DNA of 36,290 nt from Bacteroidales bacterium (GCA_004555245.1 SFIS01000023.1:1-36290); one strand, 5' to 3'. Numbered from the stretch's first letter, positions 8,995 through 19,251 are shown. Notes: generated by a model not told the origin, from the sequence alone. A program made the numbers and translations.

Positions 8995-9190
8995 ACTCAG
9001 CACGAACCATACATGGAAGGCAAGGCAGATGGCGCAAGAGGACGCCGGAGACGCGCGTGAGAGGCATTTCATCTGTAGCAGAAGAGGAAAACACGTTTTT
9101 CTGTTATCGCTTATTAATTAACAATTAATAAATTTCGACAATTCGTTTTTTTTTAGTAACTTTGCACACAATAATCATAAACAAAACACA
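8995..9190. other. Intergenic region upstream of gyrB
   Basis: Beyond the infB terminator the first ~100 bp has no recognisable gene. From about 9110 the sequence becomes AT-rich and holds the gyrB promoter. Short frames here give no recognisable protein. Confidence 0.5.
9133..9164 (+). promoter_or_regulatory. gyrB promoter (-33 TTTC, -7 TAACTTTG)
   Basis: The -7 box TAACTTTG (9157-9164) is a perfect TAnnTTTG. A near-match TTTC (9133-9136) lies 20 bp upstream as the -33 element. Transcription would start near 9171, about 20 nt before the gyrB ATG. Confidence 0.72.
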
Positions 9191-11185
<1,995 letters not shown>

Positions 11186-11308
11186 CACCATGCGCCGCAC
11201 GCCGCACACCATGCGACACCACACACGACACAACACCATACAACAACTGAGTTAAAACCATGACGTGCAGGACCTACACCACACGTCGCAAACAATGACA
11301 CAAATAAC

Positions 11309-12826
11309 ATGAAGAAAGCATTACTGATGATTCTCGACGGATGGGGAATCGGCAAACACGGTGCAGGAGACGTCATCTACAACACTCCGACACCTTATCT
11401 CGACTATCTGACTGCCGTCTCGGCACATTCACAACTCAACGCAAGCGGCGAAGATGTCGGACTGCCGGACGGACAGATGGGCAACTCGGAAGTAGGACAT
11501 CTCAACATCGGGGCAGGCAGAATAGTCTATCAGGACCTCGTGAAAATCAACCGCGCCTGCAAGGACGGCTCGATAGCCAAGAATCCCCAGGTGGTTGAGG
11601 CATACACATACGCGAAGGAGAACAACAAGAAGCTGCACCTCATGGGCCTCACCTCCGACGGCGGCGTACACTCAAGCCTCGAGCATCTCTTCCGCCTCAT
11701 CGAGGTAGGCAAGGAGTTCGGGCTCTCCCGGCAGACCTTCGTCCACTGCTTCATGGACGGCAGAGACACTGACCCCAAGTCAGGCAAGGGATTCATCGAA
11801 GCCCTCCAGGCACACTGTGCAGCCAACGACGCCAGCATCGCCAGCATCGTCGGGCGATTCTACGCCATGGACAGAGACAAGCGCTGGGAACGTGTGAAAG
11901 AGGCCTACGACCTCATCGTCTCAGCCAAGGGAAAGCAGGCAACCGACATGGTGGCTGCCATGCAGGAGAGCTATGACGAAGGCGTGACGGACGAGTTCAT
12001 CAAGCCGGTCACCAACGCCACTGTCAACGGCAAGATAGAAGAGGGCGACGTCGTCATCTTCATCAACTTCCGCAACGACCGCGCAAAAGAACTCACGCAG
12101 GTGCTCACACAGCAGGACATGCCCGAGCAGGGCATGGCTACCGTCCCAGGGCTGAAATACTACTGCATGACACCCTACGACGCATCGTTCACAGGCGTCG
12201 GCATCCTCTTCCCGAAAGAGAATGTAGAGAACACCCTGGGCGAATATCTCTCAAGCAAAGGCCTCAGACAGCTGCATACGGCAGAGACAGAGAAGTACGC
12301 ACACGTCACTTTCTTCTTCAACGGAGGACGCGAGAAGCCTTACGAAGGCGAGGACCGCATACTCGTGGCATCGCCAAAGGTTGCCACCTACGACCTCAAG
12401 CCTGAGATGTCGGCTTACGAGGTGAAGGACAAGCTCTGTGCCGCCATAAAGACGGAGCAGTACGACTTCATCGTCGTGAATTTCGCCAACGGCGACATGG
12501 TGGGCCACACCGGTGTCTATAACGCCATCGCCAAGGCGGTACACGCCGTTGACAACTGCGTCCGCGACGTGATAGAGACAGCCAAGGCGGCAGGATATGA
12601 GGCTATCATCATCGCCGACCACGGCAACGCCGACAACGCGGTGAACAGCGACGGCTCGCCAAACACCGCCCACTCGCTCAACCCCGTGCCCTTCATCTAC
12701 GTCACTGACAACAACTCAGCCACGGTGAAGAACGGCCGCCTCGCCGACGTCGCACCGTCCATCCTGCACATCCTCGGACTGGAGCAGCCCGCCGACATGA
12801 CCGGCGAGAACCTCATCCAGGACTGA
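11309..12826 (+). CDS. gpmI: 2,3-bisphosphoglycerate-independent phosphoglycerate mutase
   Basis: GpmI (505 residues) interconverts 3- and 2-phosphoglycerate in glycolysis with two metal ions and a phosphoserine intermediate. The N-terminal MILDGWG has the first metal ligand. MGNSEVGHLNIGAGR carries the nucleophile, Ser60. The substrate domain has TSDGGVHSS and FMDGRDTDP. The second metal site is in NFANGDMVGHTG and IADHGNADN, closing with PNTAHSLNPVPFIY. Length and motif order match the family. The ung gene follows after 94 bp. Confidence 0.96.
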   Translation: MKKALLMILDGWGIGKHGAGDVIYNTPTPYLDYLTAVSAHSQLNASGEDVGLPDGQMGNSEVGHLNIGAGRIVYQDLVKINRACKDGSIAKNPQVVEAYTYAKENNKKLHLMGLTSDGGVHSSLEHLFRLIEVGKEFGLSRQTFVHCFMDGRDTDPKSGKGFIEALQAHCAANDASIASIVGRFYAMDRDKRWERVKEAYDLIVSAKGKQATDMVAAMQESYDEGVTDEFIKPVTNATVNGKIEEGDVVIFINFRNDRAKELTQVLTQQDMPEQGMATVPGLKYYCMTPYDASFTGVGILFPKENVENTLGEYLSSKGLRQLHTAETEKYAHVTFFFNGGREKPYEGEDRILVASPKVATYDLKPEMSAYEVKDKLCAAIKTEQYDFIVVNFANGDMVGHTGVYNAIAKAVHAVDNCVRDVIETAKAAGYEAIIIADHGNADNAVNSDGSPNTAHSLNPVPFIYVTDNNSATVKNGRLADVAPSILHILGLEQPADMTGENLIQD

Positions 12827-12920
12827 CACCCGCGACAATCCGTACGGCGACAGCCGGAACATACAACCCCGACATCCTTCGGGCCACACGCCTGAATGAT
12901 GTCACAGCATCGATAAGAAA

Positions 12921-13616
12921 ATGAAAGTGAACATCGAGAAAAGCTGGGGCGAACAACTCTCCGGTGAGTTTGACAAGGACTACTTTGTCAGACTCACCGG
13001 TTTTGTTAGGGAAGAATACGCCCGCCACACCTGCTATCCTCCGGGACACGAGATATTCAACGCCTTCAGCCTGTGTCCCTTCCACCGCGTGAAAGTGGTG
13101 ATCATAGGGCAGGACCCGTACCACGGAGCAGGGCAGGCAGAAGGCCTGTGCTTCTCCGTGAAGACGGGCATGCCGCTGCCGCCGTCATTGGTGAACATCT
13201 TCAAGGAGATAAAGCAGGACACGGGCAACGTCCCCGCCGTCATCCACGACGCCAACGGCAAGGCCCTCTACGACGGTTCGCTGCGCCGCTGGGCAGAACA
13301 GGGCGTGCTGCTGCTCAACGCCACGCTGACCGTGCGCGAGCATGAGCCGGGCTCACACCAGCGGAAAGGCTGGGAGGAGTTCACCGATGCCGTCATCCGC
13401 AAGGTGTCCGAGGGCTGCCCGCATGTCGCCTTCATGCTGTGGGGCGGATATGCGAGAGGCAAGCGGCCCCTCATCGACACCGCAAGGCATCTCGTGCTTG
13501 AGAGCGTACATCCGTCGCCCCTCTCCGCCAACCGCGGAGGATGGTTCGGCAACAGGCACTTCTCCACCTGCAATATATGGCTGAAGGAGAACGGCATGGA
13601 GCCGATAGAATGGTAG
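12921..13616 (+). CDS. ung: Uracil-DNA glycosylase (family 1)
   Basis: Ung (231 residues) removes uracil from DNA as the first step of base excision repair. The water-activating motif GQDPYHG (Asp65) is present, as is the loop HPSPLSANRG with the catalytic His, and the uracil-binding GVLLLNATLTV. MLWGGYARGKRPLI is the conserved beta strand. The start at 12921 gives the normal family N terminus (EKSWGEQL). Codons 14-27 are embedded in a long hairpin (12961-13000), described separately, which makes the 5' part of the message unusual. A strong terminator lies just downstream. Confidence 0.95.
   Translation: MKVNIEKSWGEQLSGEFDKDYFVRLTGFVREEYARHTCYPPGHEIFNAFSLCPFHRVKVVIIGQDPYHGAGQAEGLCFSVKTGMPLPPSLVNIFKEIKQDTGNVPAVIHDANGKALYDGSLRRWAEQGVLLLNATLTVREHEPGSHQRKGWEEFTDAVIRKVSEGCPHVAFMLWGGYARGKRPLIDTARHLVLESVHPSPLSANRGGWFGNRHFSTCNIWLKENGMEPIEW
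12961..13004 (+). terminator. Long hairpin inside the ung coding sequence, followed by TTTT
   Basis: Arm CCGGTGAGTTTGACAA (12961-12976) pairs with TTGTCAGACTCACCGG (12985-13000) over 16 bp with one G-U pair. The loop is 8 nt and TTTTG follows directly. It starts 40 nt into ung. It has intrinsic-terminator geometry but lies within an intact reading frame, so its function is inferred only. Confidence 0.65.
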
Positions 13617-13672
13617 CGGCACACGTTTTTCAGGCAACGCCCGTCACTGTGACGGCATCCTACAGACGCCGG

Positions 13673-13725
13673 AAGCCCGGCATAGAGCATCGTTCTTCTG
13701 CTCTATGCCGGGCTTTCTGTGTTTC
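13673..13725. terminator. Terminator between convergent ung and glsB-like gene
   Basis: A perfect 17-bp stem (13673-13689 with 13699-13715; arm begins AAGCCCGGCATAG) encloses a 9-nt loop and is followed by TCTGTGTTTCG on the + strand. A smaller near-palindrome, CCGTCACTGTGACGG, lies upstream at 13641-13655. The site lies between two converging genes and could stop transcription from both sides. Confidence 0.85.
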
Positions 13726-13778
13726 GCAACAGACACCGGTGTCTGCCTGTAATGCGCACCCTGCTTTCGCGGGCAGCG

Positions 13779-14789
13779 TCATTTCACGTCGGCGAATCCG
13801 TTGTCCGACTTGTATATGATGTTGTTCGCACCCGATGTTATGGTCATACATTCGGGATGTTCCTTGATGAACGAATCGATGTGGCGGATGCGCTTCTGCT
13901 CGAAAATCTCATCCACGGCGATGAGGATGCCCGTCTCCTCGACGTCTCCGAAGCCGTAGTTGATGGCGGTGCCGAAGAGTTTCATCGTCGGCGAGAGGTT
14001 CATGTACGCGTTGATGAGAGGCGGGATGTTGTAGCCCCACGAACGTATGGCATGGTTCAGAACCTTATAGTTCTCGCGGAATGTCGGCTTGTCAAACAGA
14101 TGCTCGAACTCAGAATCGGGCGTATCGATTTTCAGCGGCTTGATAGGAATGATGAGCCTGTCCTTGTCGTCGAAATATTTCTTCAGGAAATAGAGAATCA
14201 TATCCCTTCCGCGGCGTATGTACGAGGGATACATCGTCATCTTTCCGAAAAAGTATTTCAGTTTCGGATTGACGACGGTGATGGCTCCGAGGCCGTCCCA
14301 GAGGTTGTCGAGCGCGAAGATGCTCTTTGCGCCTTTCTCCGAGCTCTGGTATCCGAGAGTGACGAACGAACGTCCGAGTTCCACCGTCTTGTCCTTGTAT
14401 TCCTTCAGGAATTTCTCCGAGAAGTGGAACATGTGGCTCGTAGCGAGTACGGGCTGTCCGTTGTCGTCCATCTCCCAGTCCTCTCCTTCGAGATATCTGT
14501 ATCCGCCGATGATTTCCTCCGCCTCGGGATTCCATACGATGAGCTGCTTGTAGCAGTTGTCGCACGTGTCAAACTCGTCGATGTCACATTCTTTTCCCGT
14601 GCCGCCGCCGGCAGCCCTGAACGCCTCTTCTCGCAGGCGGCCTATCTCGCGCATGGTGTTCGGTGCGTTGTGCGCCGTGATGATATATATGCAGTTGTGG
14701 CTTTTGTTTGTCAGACGCAGCTGGCGCTCGGGTGTCAGTTCAGCCTTGATGAGTTCCTTATCTACTGGAGGTATGATAGGCTTTTCCAT
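13779..14789 (-). CDS. glsB: GNAT/OlsB-type N-acyltransferase, GlsB-like (glycine lipid synthesis)
   Basis: This 336-residue protein belongs to the hemolysin/OlsB-like branch of acyl-ACP-dependent N-acyltransferases. Visible family blocks are REIGRLREEAFRAAGGGTG, CDIDEFDTCDNCYKQLIVWN, EIIGGYRYL and ELGRSFVTLGYQ. In Bacteroides thetaiotaomicron the homologous GlsB, encoded next to GlsA, acylates glycine on nitrogen to make the commendamide/glycine lipid precursor. Here the gene lies directly downstream of a PlsC-like acyltransferase on the same strand, which is the same pairing. The assignment to glycine lipids is by family and context. An ornithine-lipid enzyme is the alternative. The C-terminal ~90 residues are less conserved. 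Confidence 0.7.
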   Translation of the reverse strand: MEKPIIPPVDKELIKAELTPERQLRLTNKSHNCIYIITAHNAPNTMREIGRLREEAFRAAGGGTGKECDIDEFDTCDNCYKQLIVWNPEAEEIIGGYRYLEGEDWEMDDNGQPVLATSHMFHFSEKFLKEYKDKTVELGRSFVTLGYQSSEKGAKSIFALDNLWDGLGAITVVNPKLKYFFGKMTMYPSYIRRGRDMILYFLKKYFDDKDRLIIPIKPLKIDTPDSEFEHLFDKPTFRENYKVLNHAIRSWGYNIPPLINAYMNLSPTMKLFGTAINYGFGDVEETGILIAVDEIFEQKRIRHIDSFIKEHPECMTITSGANNIIYKSDNGFADVK

Positions 14790-14921
14790 ATTCGCAATGA
14801 ATGATAATCTTTCGGTTGTCGCGTTTGCCGGGCGGCGTTGTCATGCCGGATGCCGCTGACGACGTGTGAATTAGGTTTATTGTTTGTATGATACTATGTT
14901 TTTCTAAAGAGCGTCACGGTG

Positions 14922-15749
14922 TCAGTCTCTCGTGTCGAGGCCATACACGATGTCCTTCACATATTGCGCCCACTCTTTCGCGTTGCGGCTTTTGTCGAAT
15001 GTCTGCCAGGGTATGGGCTTGCCGATGGTGACGCGGAAGGACTTGCCGCTGTTCTTGTACATCTCATCGACGAGGAAGAGCATGGCGACGTTGAACTTCA
15101 GGTTCAGCGCCTTGCAGATGTTCGCGATGCGGTAGAACTTGTCCGAGTTCTGTCCGCTGAAGTGTATAGGCACCACGTCGCGGTGTGTCTGGACAGATTT
15201 CTTCACGAAGGTCTTCGTCCATTCCAGGTCGCGTATCACACCGTTCTGCTTTCTCGAGCACAGCCCGGCGGGGAACATGAGGATATGGTTGTCCGACGCA
15301 AAGCCCGCCTCCACCATCTGCGGGAACGAGCGTCCCTGCTTCCCCGTCTTGTTGATAGGAATGCAGACAGGGGCAAGACCGGGCAGGAACATGAGCAGGT
15401 CGTTGACAAGATACTTGAACCTGCCGTCGTAGTGCCTGCCGATGATGGCTCCGAGGGCCACGCCGTCGGCTCCTCCCAGCGGATGGTTGGACACGAAGGT
15501 GTATTGCCGGCCGTCGTCGGGCGACGGGAGGTTCTCCCTGCCTACAACCTCGAGGTTCATCTCGAGATATTCCACACACCGCTCCAACCAGGGCACACCC
15601 TTCTCGTTGCGCGATTCCCAGAGATAGCGGTTCACCTCATCCTCATGGATTGTCTTTTTCAGCCATTTCACAAGCAACGACGGAACATACCTCGCCTTGC
15701 TGCCCAGCTTTGAGCGGAGGATGTTGTCAATATCTATCGTCTTTTCCAT
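14922..15749 (-). CDS. glsA: PlsC-like O-acyltransferase, GlsA-like
   Basis: This is a 275-residue lysophospholipid acyltransferase-type enzyme. The acyl-transfer motif is NHPLGGAD, giving an H-x5-D spacing instead of the usual PlsC H-x4-D. MFPAGLCSRK stands in place of FPEGTRS. VVPIHFSGQNSDKFY and PINKTGKQGRSF complete the pocket. In Bacteroides, GlsA adds the second acyl chain to N-acyl-glycine. The glsB-like gene follows 132 bp downstream on the same strand, which supports that role. No transmembrane helix is evident, so it is probably a peripheral membrane protein. A general lysophosphatidate acyltransferase cannot be excluded. Confidence 0.7.
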   Translation of the reverse strand: MEKTIDIDNILRSKLGSKARYVPSLLVKWLKKTIHEDEVNRYLWESRNEKGVPWLERCVEYLEMNLEVVGRENLPSPDDGRQYTFVSNHPLGGADGVALGAIIGRHYDGRFKYLVNDLLMFLPGLAPVCIPINKTGKQGRSFPQMVEAGFASDNHILMFPAGLCSRKQNGVIRDLEWTKTFVKKSVQTHRDVVPIHFSGQNSDKFYRIANICKALNLKFNVAMLFLVDEMYKNSGKSFRVTIGKPIPWQTFDKSRNAKEWAQYVKDIVYGLDTRD

Positions 15750-15851
15750 TTGTGTGTCAGATATGGATATTTCTTTTCTGATTCAACGTCTCATAGAAAT
15801 TGGCATAACCTGAAAAACATCCCACGTTTACCTTTGAAACGTAATATTTTG

Positions 15852-15859
15852 CAAATTTA
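15852..15859 (-). promoter_or_regulatory. Possible -7 box for the glsA-like gene
   Basis: On the minus strand this reads TAAATTTG, a match to TAnnTTTG, about 100 bp before the start codon. No convincing -33 TTTG is found at 19-21 bp. Confidence 0.4.
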
Positions 15860-15972
15860 AATAAATTATTTCAAATTCACGCAACAACGCCTGAAAAATA
15901 CACATTATTTAATATAAATGACACAATCAGGCCGCGTCGCGGAAACCGTCGCGTCAGAAAAGGGCGGCAGAA

Positions 15973-16004
15973 TTTGCACGGCACGAGATAATGTGCTATC
16001 TTTG
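15973..16004 (+). promoter_or_regulatory. Promoter of the BaiN-like gene (TTTG-N20-TATCTTTG)
   Basis: Both Bacteroidetes sigma elements are perfect: TTTG (15973-15976), a 20-bp spacer, and TATCTTTG (15997-16004). The predicted start is near 16011. That would leave only about 11 nt before the first in-frame ATG (16022) and about 60 nt before the ATG at 16070. Confidence 0.85.
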
Positions 16005-16069
16005 CACGGCAAAACGACGGCATGGGGACACGCAACCGCATGCCGCGCCATCACTGTAAACACCACACA

Positions 16070-17314
16070 ATGCAAAAGAAAGATATGCGCATAGCCGTCA
16101 TCGGAGCCGGGGCAGCCGGCTGTTTCGCTGCCGTCAACATCGCAAGGATGCTGCCCGGAAGCCGCATCACCATCTACGAAAGCGGGAAGAAGACCCTGGC
16201 GAAGGTAGCCGTAACGGGTGGCGGGCGATGCAACCTTACCAACTCCTTCAACGCCGTGAAGAGCACCGAGGCGGTCTATCCCCGCGGGGCGAGGCTGATG
16301 AAGCGCCTCATGCACGTCTTCTCGCACCGCGACACGATGCGATGGTTTGAGAACGAGGGCGTGAGGCTGGTCACACAGGACGACGGATGCGTCTTCCCCG
16401 CTTCGCAGGACGCCATGGAGATTGTGGGCACTCTGCGCACACTGGCAAGGCTGAACGGCGTCAACGTGAGGCTGCAGCACAGGGCGGAGAGTGTCAGAAG
16501 GACACAGAACGGATACGCCATCACTTTCACGCAACAGCCGGAGGAGGAGGCGGACATCGTCGTAGTGACGACGGGAGGAAGCCCGAAGGCAGGCGGACTG
16601 AGATTTCTCGACCCGCTGAACCTCGACATCGTGGCGCCCGTGCCGTCGCTCTTCAGCATGAACATCGGCGGCGACGACCTGCACAGACTGGCAGGGACGG
16701 TGGTGAAGAATGTCACCGCCGGACTGGCAGGGACAAAGATACGCACAGGCGGACCGCTGCTCATAACACACTGGGGAATGAGCGGGCCCGCCATTCTGAA
16801 ACTCTCCGCCTTCGCGGCAAGGACACTGAACGAAAACGCATACACGGCGGACATCATCATCAACTGGTTCGGAGACATGAGAGACTGCCAGGTGGCGGAA
16901 CTGTTAGAAACAACGGCTGCCGGACATCCGCAGAAGATGTTGCAAAGCGTCACGCCGGAACAGTTCAACAGCCGCCTGTGGAACTTCCTGCTGCACGAGT
17001 GCGGCATAAACGGCAACCAGCGGTGGGCGGAACTCGGGAAGAAGAGCATCAACCGCATGGCTGCCACGCTGACAGCACACACCTTCAGAGTGACGGGGAA
17101 ATGCCGGTGGAAAGAGGAGTTTGTGACCTGCGGAGGAGTGGCGCTGACAAATGTCTCGCCATCGACACTCGAGGCACGCGAGCATCCCGGACTGTATTTC
17201 GCAGGCGAGGTGCTCGACATCGACGCCGTCACCGGAGGCTTCAACCTGCAGGCGGCATGGACCACGGCGTATGTCGTGGCAAAAAGCATAAGCGAAAAAA
17301 AGAACAATATCTGA
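16070..17314 (+). CDS. BaiN/HI0933-family flavoprotein (NAD(P)/FAD-dependent oxidoreductase)
   Basis: This FAD-binding protein of about 414 residues is in the HI0933/YhiN/BaiN family (TIGR00275-type). It has the dinucleotide loop IGAGAAGCFAA, the family hallmark TGGGRCNLTNS, the second nucleotide segment TTGGSPKAGG, and THWGMSGPAILKLS. The C-terminal FAD signature is YFAGEVLDIDAVTGGFNLQAAW. The physiological substrate is unknown for most members. One clostridial member reduces bile-acid intermediates. In-frame ATGs at 16022, 16070 and 16085 are all possible. The last two fit the family N terminus (MRIAVIGAGAAG), and 16070 is given here. The gene is followed by a long non-coding region with a 22-bp repeat array. 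Confidence 0.87.
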   Translation: MQKKDMRIAVIGAGAAGCFAAVNIARMLPGSRITIYESGKKTLAKVAVTGGGRCNLTNSFNAVKSTEAVYPRGARLMKRLMHVFSHRDTMRWFENEGVRLVTQDDGCVFPASQDAMEIVGTLRTLARLNGVNVRLQHRAESVRRTQNGYAITFTQQPEEEADIVVVTTGGSPKAGGLRFLDPLNLDIVAPVPSLFSMNIGGDDLHRLAGTVVKNVTAGLAGTKIRTGGPLLITHWGMSGPAILKLSAFAARTLNENAYTADIIINWFGDMRDCQVAELLETTAAGHPQKMLQSVTPEQFNSRLWNFLLHECGINGNQRWAELGKKSINRMAATLTAHTFRVTGKCRWKEEFVTCGGVALTNVSPSTLEAREHPGLYFAGEVLDIDAVTGGFNLQAAWTTAYVVAKSISEKKNNI

Positions 17315-17503
17315 CACCGTTCCGCCTTTCAGAAAACGCCGGAAAAGACAGCGCAGAGACTGCACGCCGGCCGCAAAAAACCTGCCGGGATATGAAAAAT
17401 CCTGACAAACGAAAATCTTGAAATTAACATTTCGTAACGCCGTTTCAGCATCTGCGACTGCCGTCTTTCTGTACTTGGGCAGCAGGAAAGGCATGGCGAG
17501 AAG

Positions 17504-17610
17504 GCAAGATAGTCAAAGTGACGGGGCAAGATAGTCAAAGTGAGGACGCAAGATAGTCAAAGTGGGGACGCAAAATAGTCAAGGTGAGGACCCGAAACTG
17601 ACTGTTTCGG
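17504..17610 (+). repeat. 22-bp tandem array A with terminal hairpin
   Basis: Four copies start at 17504, 17526, 17548 and 17570, exactly 22 bp apart, each containing AAnATAGTCAARGTG. The array runs straight into the hairpin CCGAAAC (17592-17598), loop TGACT, GTTTCGG (17604-17610). Shifted to the phase beginning TCAARGTG, the unit that contains the first hairpin arm matches a full repeat at about 16 of 22 positions, so the hairpin grows out of the last copy. The core is shared with array C at 34464. Confidence 0.88.
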
Positions 17611-17860
17611 CTGCCAGAACAGTGGTTTTACGAGGCCGAAAAAGCTGACTTTGTATCATCTGTATTGCCAACACGCTAAATCACAGCAGTTTACGAAAAC
17701 ACCGAATAATCACGCTCTACGGCAGCGCAGCTCTCTCCGAAATTCTACAGACGATTCTCGCGGATTTGAAATCACAAGACATTGTGGGTATCGGCTGTGC
17801 GTCGATACCTGAAAACAAGCCTGCGGAAGATTAAAAAAATCATAAAAAACAACAGCGTCC

Positions 17861-17893
17861 TGTGGCGAAATTTGTATAAAATCAGTATATTTG
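17861..17893 (+). promoter_or_regulatory. Probable ald promoter
   Basis: TATATTTG (17886-17893) is a perfect -7 box. TGTG (17861-17864) lies 21 bp upstream as an imperfect -33 element. The leader to the ald start would be about 145 nt. Confidence 0.6.
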
Positions 17894-17897
17894 CATC

Positions 17898-17945
17898 ATG
17901 GAAAACATAAACCAACCTTGGCAGACTGCCGTAGGGCTACCGTAG
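17898..17945 (+). other. Short leader-like ORF upstream of ald
   Basis: An ATG placed 4 bp after the -7 box opens a 15-residue frame (MENINQPWQTAVGLP, then TAG), followed by GTTTTTGCG. The ATG is very close to the predicted transcription start, so it may be chance. No clear mutually exclusive hairpins were found that would make it an attenuator peptide. Confidence 0.2.
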
Positions 17946-18044
17946 TTTTTGCGCAGCACAGTTCCATGACACTCAAGGCACGGGATGCAAGCGGAGGAAG
18001 ACACGGGACGTCATACTGCCGCCTGCCGCAAAAACACAAATATC

Positions 18045-19130
18045 ATGAAAGTCGGAGTACCTAAAGAGATCAAAAACAACGAGTGTCGCGTAGGCATGAC
18101 ACCCGCTGGAGTAGCAGAACTTGTGAAGCGCGGACACACCGTCTTCGTACAGAACACCGCAGGCATCGGCAGCGGTTTCGCCGACGAGATGTATGCCGAA
18201 GCCGGAGCAGTAATCCTCCCGGACATGGAATCTGTCTATCGCGAGGCGGAGATGATTGTGAAGGTGAAAGAACCCATCGAACCGGAATACAGCCTCGTGC
18301 GAGAAGGTCAGGTCGTCTTCACGTATTTCCATTTCGCCTGCGAACGCGAACTGACAGAGGCGATGATGCGGAGCAAGGCGGTATGCATCGCATACGAGAC
18401 AGTGCAGCTCGCCGACGGCACGCTGCCGCTGCTCGTCCCCATGAGCGAGGTGGCAGGACGTATGGCAACGATAAACGGAGCTTACTACCTGCAGAAATCG
18501 AAAGGCGGGAAAGGAAAGCTGATTTGCGGCGTGCCAGGAGTGAAGCCGGCGAGAGTGCTGGTGCTCGGAGGAGGCATCGTAGGACAGGCGGCCGCACGCG
18601 TGGCGGCGGGCATGGGAGCAGACGTCACAATAGCCGACATCTCGCTGCCGCTGCTGAGAAGGCTGAACGACGTCATGCCGCCGAATGTCAACACGCTCTA
18701 TTCTTCACAGCACAACATCAGGCGCGAGCTGAGGGATGTGGACATCGTTATCGGATCGGTGCTCATAAGGGGAGACAAGGCGCCGCACCTCATCACACGG
18801 GATATGCTGAAACTCATGGAGCCCGGCACCGTGCTCGTCGATGTGGCGATAGACCAGGGAGGATGTTTCGAGACGTCACACCCCACAACACACTCTGACC
18901 CCGTATATGAAATAGACGGCATCATACACTACGCCGTAGCCAACATACCGGGCGCCGTGCCTAACACATCTACCGTCGCACTCACCGACGCGACACTGAA
19001 ATATGCCGTCGCACTCGCCGACAAAGGCTGGGAGAAAGCCTGCGCAGATGACCCCGCACTGGCTCAGGGAGTGAACATCGCAGGCGGAAAGATTGTTTTC
19101 AAGCCCATTGCCGACGTCTTCGGACTGTAA
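18045..19130 (+). CDS. ald: Alanine dehydrogenase
   Basis: Ald (361 residues) reversibly converts L-alanine and NAD+ to pyruvate, ammonia and NADH in the cytoplasm. The start MKVGVPKEIKNNECRVGMTP is diagnostic. The substrate residues in KVKEP and the catalytic His in TYFHFA are kept. The NAD-binding loop is VLVLGGGIVGQAAARVA. DVAIDQGGCFETSHPTTH and VANIPGAVPNTST complete the active site. The ATG at 18045 is chosen. An upstream in-frame start at 17985 would add a 20-residue leader that the family lacks. It has its own promoter and a long leader, and a terminator-type hairpin follows at 19252. Confidence 0.95.
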   Translation: MKVGVPKEIKNNECRVGMTPAGVAELVKRGHTVFVQNTAGIGSGFADEMYAEAGAVILPDMESVYREAEMIVKVKEPIEPEYSLVREGQVVFTYFHFACERELTEAMMRSKAVCIAYETVQLADGTLPLLVPMSEVAGRMATINGAYYLQKSKGGKGKLICGVPGVKPARVLVLGGGIVGQAAARVAAGMGADVTIADISLPLLRRLNDVMPPNVNTLYSSQHNIRRELRDVDIVIGSVLIRGDKAPHLITRDMLKLMEPGTVLVDVAIDQGGCFETSHPTTHSDPVYEIDGIIHYAVANIPGAVPNTSTVALTDATLKYAVALADKGWEKACADDPALAQGVNIAGGKIVFKPIADVFGL

Positions 19131-19251
19131 CGAAACCGCCTGCAAGGGAAAGGAATGAAACTGTCACGGCACAATAGCCGCACGCACTGACCGGCGCCGT
19201 CCCTCTGACAGACAGGCAGGCATATCCTTCTGCCTGACCTCACAAACGCAA

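Larger units (their letters stand above)
15750..16069. other. Divergent promoter region, glsA-like (-) and BaiN-like (+)
   Basis: This is a 320-bp AT-rich spacer. It holds a -7 box for the leftward gene near 15852 and a full promoter for the rightward gene at 15973-16004. No further gene is seen. Confidence 0.6.
17315..18044. other. 730-bp intergenic region with repeat array
   Basis: This long non-coding stretch lies between two + strand genes. It holds the 22-bp array and hairpin (17504-17610), a small hairpin GGTATCG/CGATACC (17787-17809), a promoter-like element near 17886 and a 16-codon leader-like frame (17898-17945). No larger protein frame is recognisable between 17611 and 17860. Confidence 0.6.

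Noticed and set aside
8916..9128. Short + strand frames between infB and gyrB
   Set aside because: They lie over the terminator hairpin and the gyrB upstream region and give no recognisable protein.
13719..14804. 361-codon + strand frame opposite the GlsB-like gene
   Set aside because: It is a shadow of the conserved minus-strand gene and would start inside the terminator region.
14919..15713. 264-codon + strand frame opposite the GlsA-like gene
   Set aside because: It is a shadow of the acyltransferase, with no recognisable motif.
17504..17591. CRISPR array
   Set aside because: The units are contiguous 22-mers with no unique spacers, and no cas gene is in the window. The same applies to the 19.3- and 34.4-kb arrays.
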